64,000 nucleotides of DNA from JAGOMX01 sp041738135 (GTDB lineage: Bacteria; Pseudomonadota; Alphaproteobacteria; JAGOMX01), in NCBI GenBank assembly GCA_041738135.1, contig JBGSQK010000051.1:4755-68754 (forward strand), written 5' to 3'. Under the pieces are notes generated by a model that was not told the DNA's origin, ran no database searches, and was given only the letters and a program-made list of their open reading frames with translations. Position numbers and translations under genes: made by a program. This document shows positions 61,868-64,000 of this stretch, in pieces; position 1 is the stretch's first letter, and each line of letters opens with the position of its first letter.

Positions 61868-64000
61868 GACACTATAATGTTTACACCGGCATCCACCAAG
61901 TTATGGAATGAATGCATCGCAACCCCGAAACTACCTACACCATCCATCACTATCGTTCCATTTGCCCCTAAATTAATTTGGACGTCTGGACCATTGACTG
62001 AAATAGTAAATACACCACCCGCATAGTTGCCCTCATGAACGGCGTTTACAAAGTGCGTATCAAGATCCGCAACGGAGGTTATGCCTGGGATTGATCCAAA
62101 CACTAACTCGTCACCTACTGTATTTATGGTTGTTCGCGCAAAGTCGGTAATAACGTCATTGCCATTGTTGTAGTTCTTAGTAATATCATATAAAAACCCA
62201 TCAACACCTGAACCACCAGTAAGCTCATCATTTCCAGTTCCACCAAATAGAGTATCATTGCCAGCATCACCTTTTAATTTGTCATGCCCTGCTCCCCCCA
62301 CAAGGATATCATTTCCAGAACCACCATTTAGAGTGTCTTTGCCTGAACCGCCGATCAAGAAGTCTGCACAAGCACCACCATCGAGCTTCGCACCTCCGTT
62401 ACCAGCGACCAAAATATCATTACCAGCGCCACCACTCAGATGTATATCGCCATCTTTGCTGCTATCAAAGATGTAGTCATCCCCGTTGCCACCATTTGCA
62501 TTATTACCCTTTATAGCTTCTATGATTTGATCACCCACTGCTGGCCCAGAGCCATCAGTTGGTAGCCCTGCCACAAAATAGTTATAATGGTGAACGCCAC
62601 CAACCCCACCTGGATTTAAAGCATCAGGATCAGCGAAGTAATTAGCCATAGTTTCCAGGGAATGTACACCTAATATACCATTAATGTCATACCTCACGTC
62701 TGCGGCAAACGGAGGGCGATGTATAGGAAAGACCGTGCAATCATCTATTCTCACTACAGGAATCTTGGCACTATCAGACACTGGTGCAGTCTGGTTACTA
62801 TCGCCCGTAGCCTTGTTATCTATAAAGCCATCACCACCGCCGTTGCTATCAATTTCTGCTTGTGTCAGTGTGTGGAAGGCGGTGTAATTCCAGGTCTCAC
62901 CCACATCGAGCTTAGAGTTCGAGTTGGTATCACCTGAAACAAAGACAATACTGCCGGGATCCGCATTAGGATCTGTTAATGTTATGCCTGTCAGGGTCAC
63001 ATTACCGGTATTATAAAGGGCTATTTTATAGTACAGCTTTTCTCCAGCCACATCGGCAATCTGGCCGGCAACCGCCACTTTATCGATACCCATGCCAGGG
63101 TCATAACAAACAGGAATCTTGGCACTATCGTACACAGGTGCAGTCTGGTTACTGTCGCCTTTTGCAGTGTTATTAATATAACCATCACCACCGCCGTTGC
63201 TATCAATTTCTGCTTGCGTCAGCGTGTGGAAGGCGGAGTAATTCCAGGTCTCACCCACATCGAGCTTTGAGTTCGAGTTGGTATCGCCTGAAACAAAGAC
63301 AATACTGCCAGGATCCGCATTGGGATCTGTTAATGTGATGCCTGTCAGGGTCACATTGCCGGTATTATAAAGAGCTATTTTATAGTATAGCTTTTCTCCA
63401 GCCACATCAGCAATCTGGCCGTCAACAGCTACTTTATCGATACCCATGGCAGGATGATAACAAACAGGAATCTTGGCGCTATCGTACACAGGCGCAGTCT
63501 GGTTACTGTCGCCTTTTGCAGTGTTATTAATATAACCATCACCACCGCCGTTGCTATCAATTTCTGCTTGCGTCAGCGTGTGGAAGGCGGTGTAATTCCA
63601 GGTCTCACCCACATCGAGCTTTGAGTTCGAGTTGGTATCGCCTGAAACAAAGACAATACTACCTGGATCCGCATTGGGATCTGTTAATGTAATGCCTGTC
63701 AGGGTCACATTACCGGTATTATATAGAGCTATTGTATAGTACAGTTTTTCTCCGGCCACATCGGCAATCTGGCCGGCAACTGCCACTTTATCGATACCCA
63801 TGCCAGGATCATAGCAAACAGGAATTTCCGCACTATCGGACACAGGTGTAGTCTCGGCGCTATCGCCTGTGGCAGTGTTATTTATAAAGCCATCGCCACC
63901 GCCGTTGCTATCAATTTCTGCTTGCGTCAATGTGTGGAAGGCGGTGTAATTCCAGGTCTCACCCACATCGAGCTTAGAGTTCGAGTTCGTGTCGCCGGAA
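61864..64000 (-). CDS. RTX-type exported repeat protein (5' end outside window)
   Basis: The minus-strand frame is open from the window edge, so the N-terminus is missing and the start seen inside is not real. At least three and a third copies of a 118-residue bacterial Ig/SdrD-like repeat (KVAVAGQIADVAGEKLYY, NTGNVTLTGITLTDPNAD, DVGETWNYTAFHTLTQAEID) are followed by a 110-residue linker with no clear domain, then RTX nonapeptides (GGAGNDILVAGNGG, GGSGNDILVGGAGHDKLKG), which bind Ca2+. The C-terminus (about the last 100 residues) looks like a type I secretion signal region. Secretion by a type I system is expected; its genes are not in the window. Adhesin role is plausible. Confidence 0.85.
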   Translation of the reverse strand, partial: SGDTNSNSKLDVGETWNYTAFHTLTQAEIDSNGGGDGFINNTATGDSAETTPVSDSAEIPVCYDPGMGIDKVAVAGQIADVAGEKLYYTIALYNTGNVTLTGITLTDPNADPGSIVFVSGDTNSNSKLDVGETWNYTAFHTLTQAEIDSNGGGDGYINNTAKGDSNQTAPVYDSAKIPVCYHPAMGIDKVAVDGQIADVAGEKLYYKIALYNTGNVTLTGITLTDPNADPGSIVFVSGDTNSNSKLDVGETWNYSAFHTLTQAEIDSNGGGDGYINNTAKGDSNQTAPVYDSAKIPVCYDPGMGIDKVAVAGQIADVAGEKLYYKIALYNTGNVTLTGITLTDPNADPGSIVFVSGDTNSNSKLDVGETWNYTAFHTLTQAEIDSNGGGDGFIDNKATGDSNQTAPVSDSAKIPVVRIDDCTVFPIHRPPFAADVRYDINGILGVHSLETMANYFADPDALNPGGVGGVHHYNYFVAGLPTDGSGPAVGDQIIEAIKGNNANGGNGDDYIFDSSKDGDIHLSGGAGNDILVAGNGGAKLDGGACADFLIGGSGKDTLNGGSGNDILVGGAGHDKLKGDAGNDTLFGGTGNDELTGGSGVDGFLYDITKNYNNGNDVITDFARTTINTVGDELVFGSIPGITSVADLDTHFVNAVHEGNYAGGVFTISVNGPDVQINLGANGTIVMDGVGSFGVAMHSFHNLVDAGVNIIVS
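62757..64000 (-). repeat. 354-bp tandem repeats in the RTX gene
   Basis: The block GTAATTCCAGGTCTCACCCA begins at 62884, 63238, 63592 and 63946, a constant spacing of 354 bases (118 codons). Copies are nearly identical, indicating recent amplification or gene conversion, and the array continues outside the window. Confidence 0.95.

Noticed and set aside
61864..63966. Start codon at 63966 for the RTX gene
   Set aside because: It is a GTG inside a repeat unit (valine of DVGETW) and the frame stays open to the window edge.
62757..64000. Possible CRISPR array
   Set aside because: The repeats are 354 bp long, in frame and coding; no short repeat-spacer pattern exists anywhere in the window.

Overview
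The window looks like a chromosome segment of an obligately or facultatively intracellular alphaproteobacterium, most likely of the Holosporales/Paracaedibacter type that lives in amoebae or other protists. Supporting this are a Tlc-type ATP/ADP translocase, several secreted F-box-like and leucine-rich-repeat proteins, a Fic protein, an RTX-type exported repeat protein, alphaproteobacterial gene orders (tRNA-Leu before tig; rpsB-tsf-pyrH-frr-uppS-cdsA; lpxD-fabZ-lpxA-lpxI-lpxB), and storage-polymer and short-chain fatty acid metabolism. The order-level assignment is inference; no rRNA is present.

Layout. 1-9.5 kb, mostly minus strand: trigger factor (cut by the window edge), tRNA-Leu(UAG), a drug-efflux-like MFS protein, a tandem pair of unrecognised secreted paralogs, a HigBA-like toxin-antitoxin pair, a secreted F-box-like/LRR protein and a VOC protein. 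9.7-19.8 kb: aconitase, a small lipoprotein, TatD, a 266-bp palindromic repeat, YmdB, 5-formyl-THF cyclo-ligase, two cytochrome b561 genes, an MFS transporter, a second F-box-like protein and uracil phosphoribosyltransferase. 19.9-24.9 kb: the rpsB operon, with a structured leader and a long repetitive tail on S2. 24.9-31.3 kb: a small secreted protein, AtoE-type fatty acid transporter, Tlc, a Skp/OmpH-like chaperone and a third F-box-like protein. 31.4-36.3 kb: msbA, a DUF374 acyltransferase and waaA, overlapping like an operon, then a metallo-beta-lactamase-fold hydrolase. 36.6-42.9 kb: DEAD-box helicase, a palindromic repeat, a secreted coiled-coil protein, a small secreted protein, BolA and an ABC-F ATPase. 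43.2-50.3 kb: a cysteine-rich mini-protein with a strong terminator, a Fic gene behind tandem palindromic operators, and a minus-strand run MFS, enoyl-CoA hydratase-like, DUF2855, enoyl-CoA hydratase-like, PHB depolymerase. 50.7-57.3 kb: a secreted HAD-like protein and a fourth F-box-like/LRR protein sharing signal-peptide DNA, ribosomal protein L28, a DUF1254 protein convergent with a beta-barrel protein, and a Ras-type LRR protein. 57.5-61.9 kb: lipid A operon. 61.9-64 kb: the 3' part of an RTX repeat gene that runs off the window.

Themes. Envelope building (lpx genes, msbA, waaA, cdsA, uppS, Skp-like), host exploitation (Tlc, secreted F-box-like/LRR proteins, Fic, RTX protein) and acyl-CoA/PHB use (AtoE, PhaZ, two crotonase-like proteins, DUF2855) dominate. 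The points most worth following are the Fic operator array, the five-gene PhaZ/crotonase/DUF2855 run, the cysteine-rich mini-protein, the secreted F-box-like family with a shared signal-peptide cassette, and the unrecognised tandem secreted paralogs.
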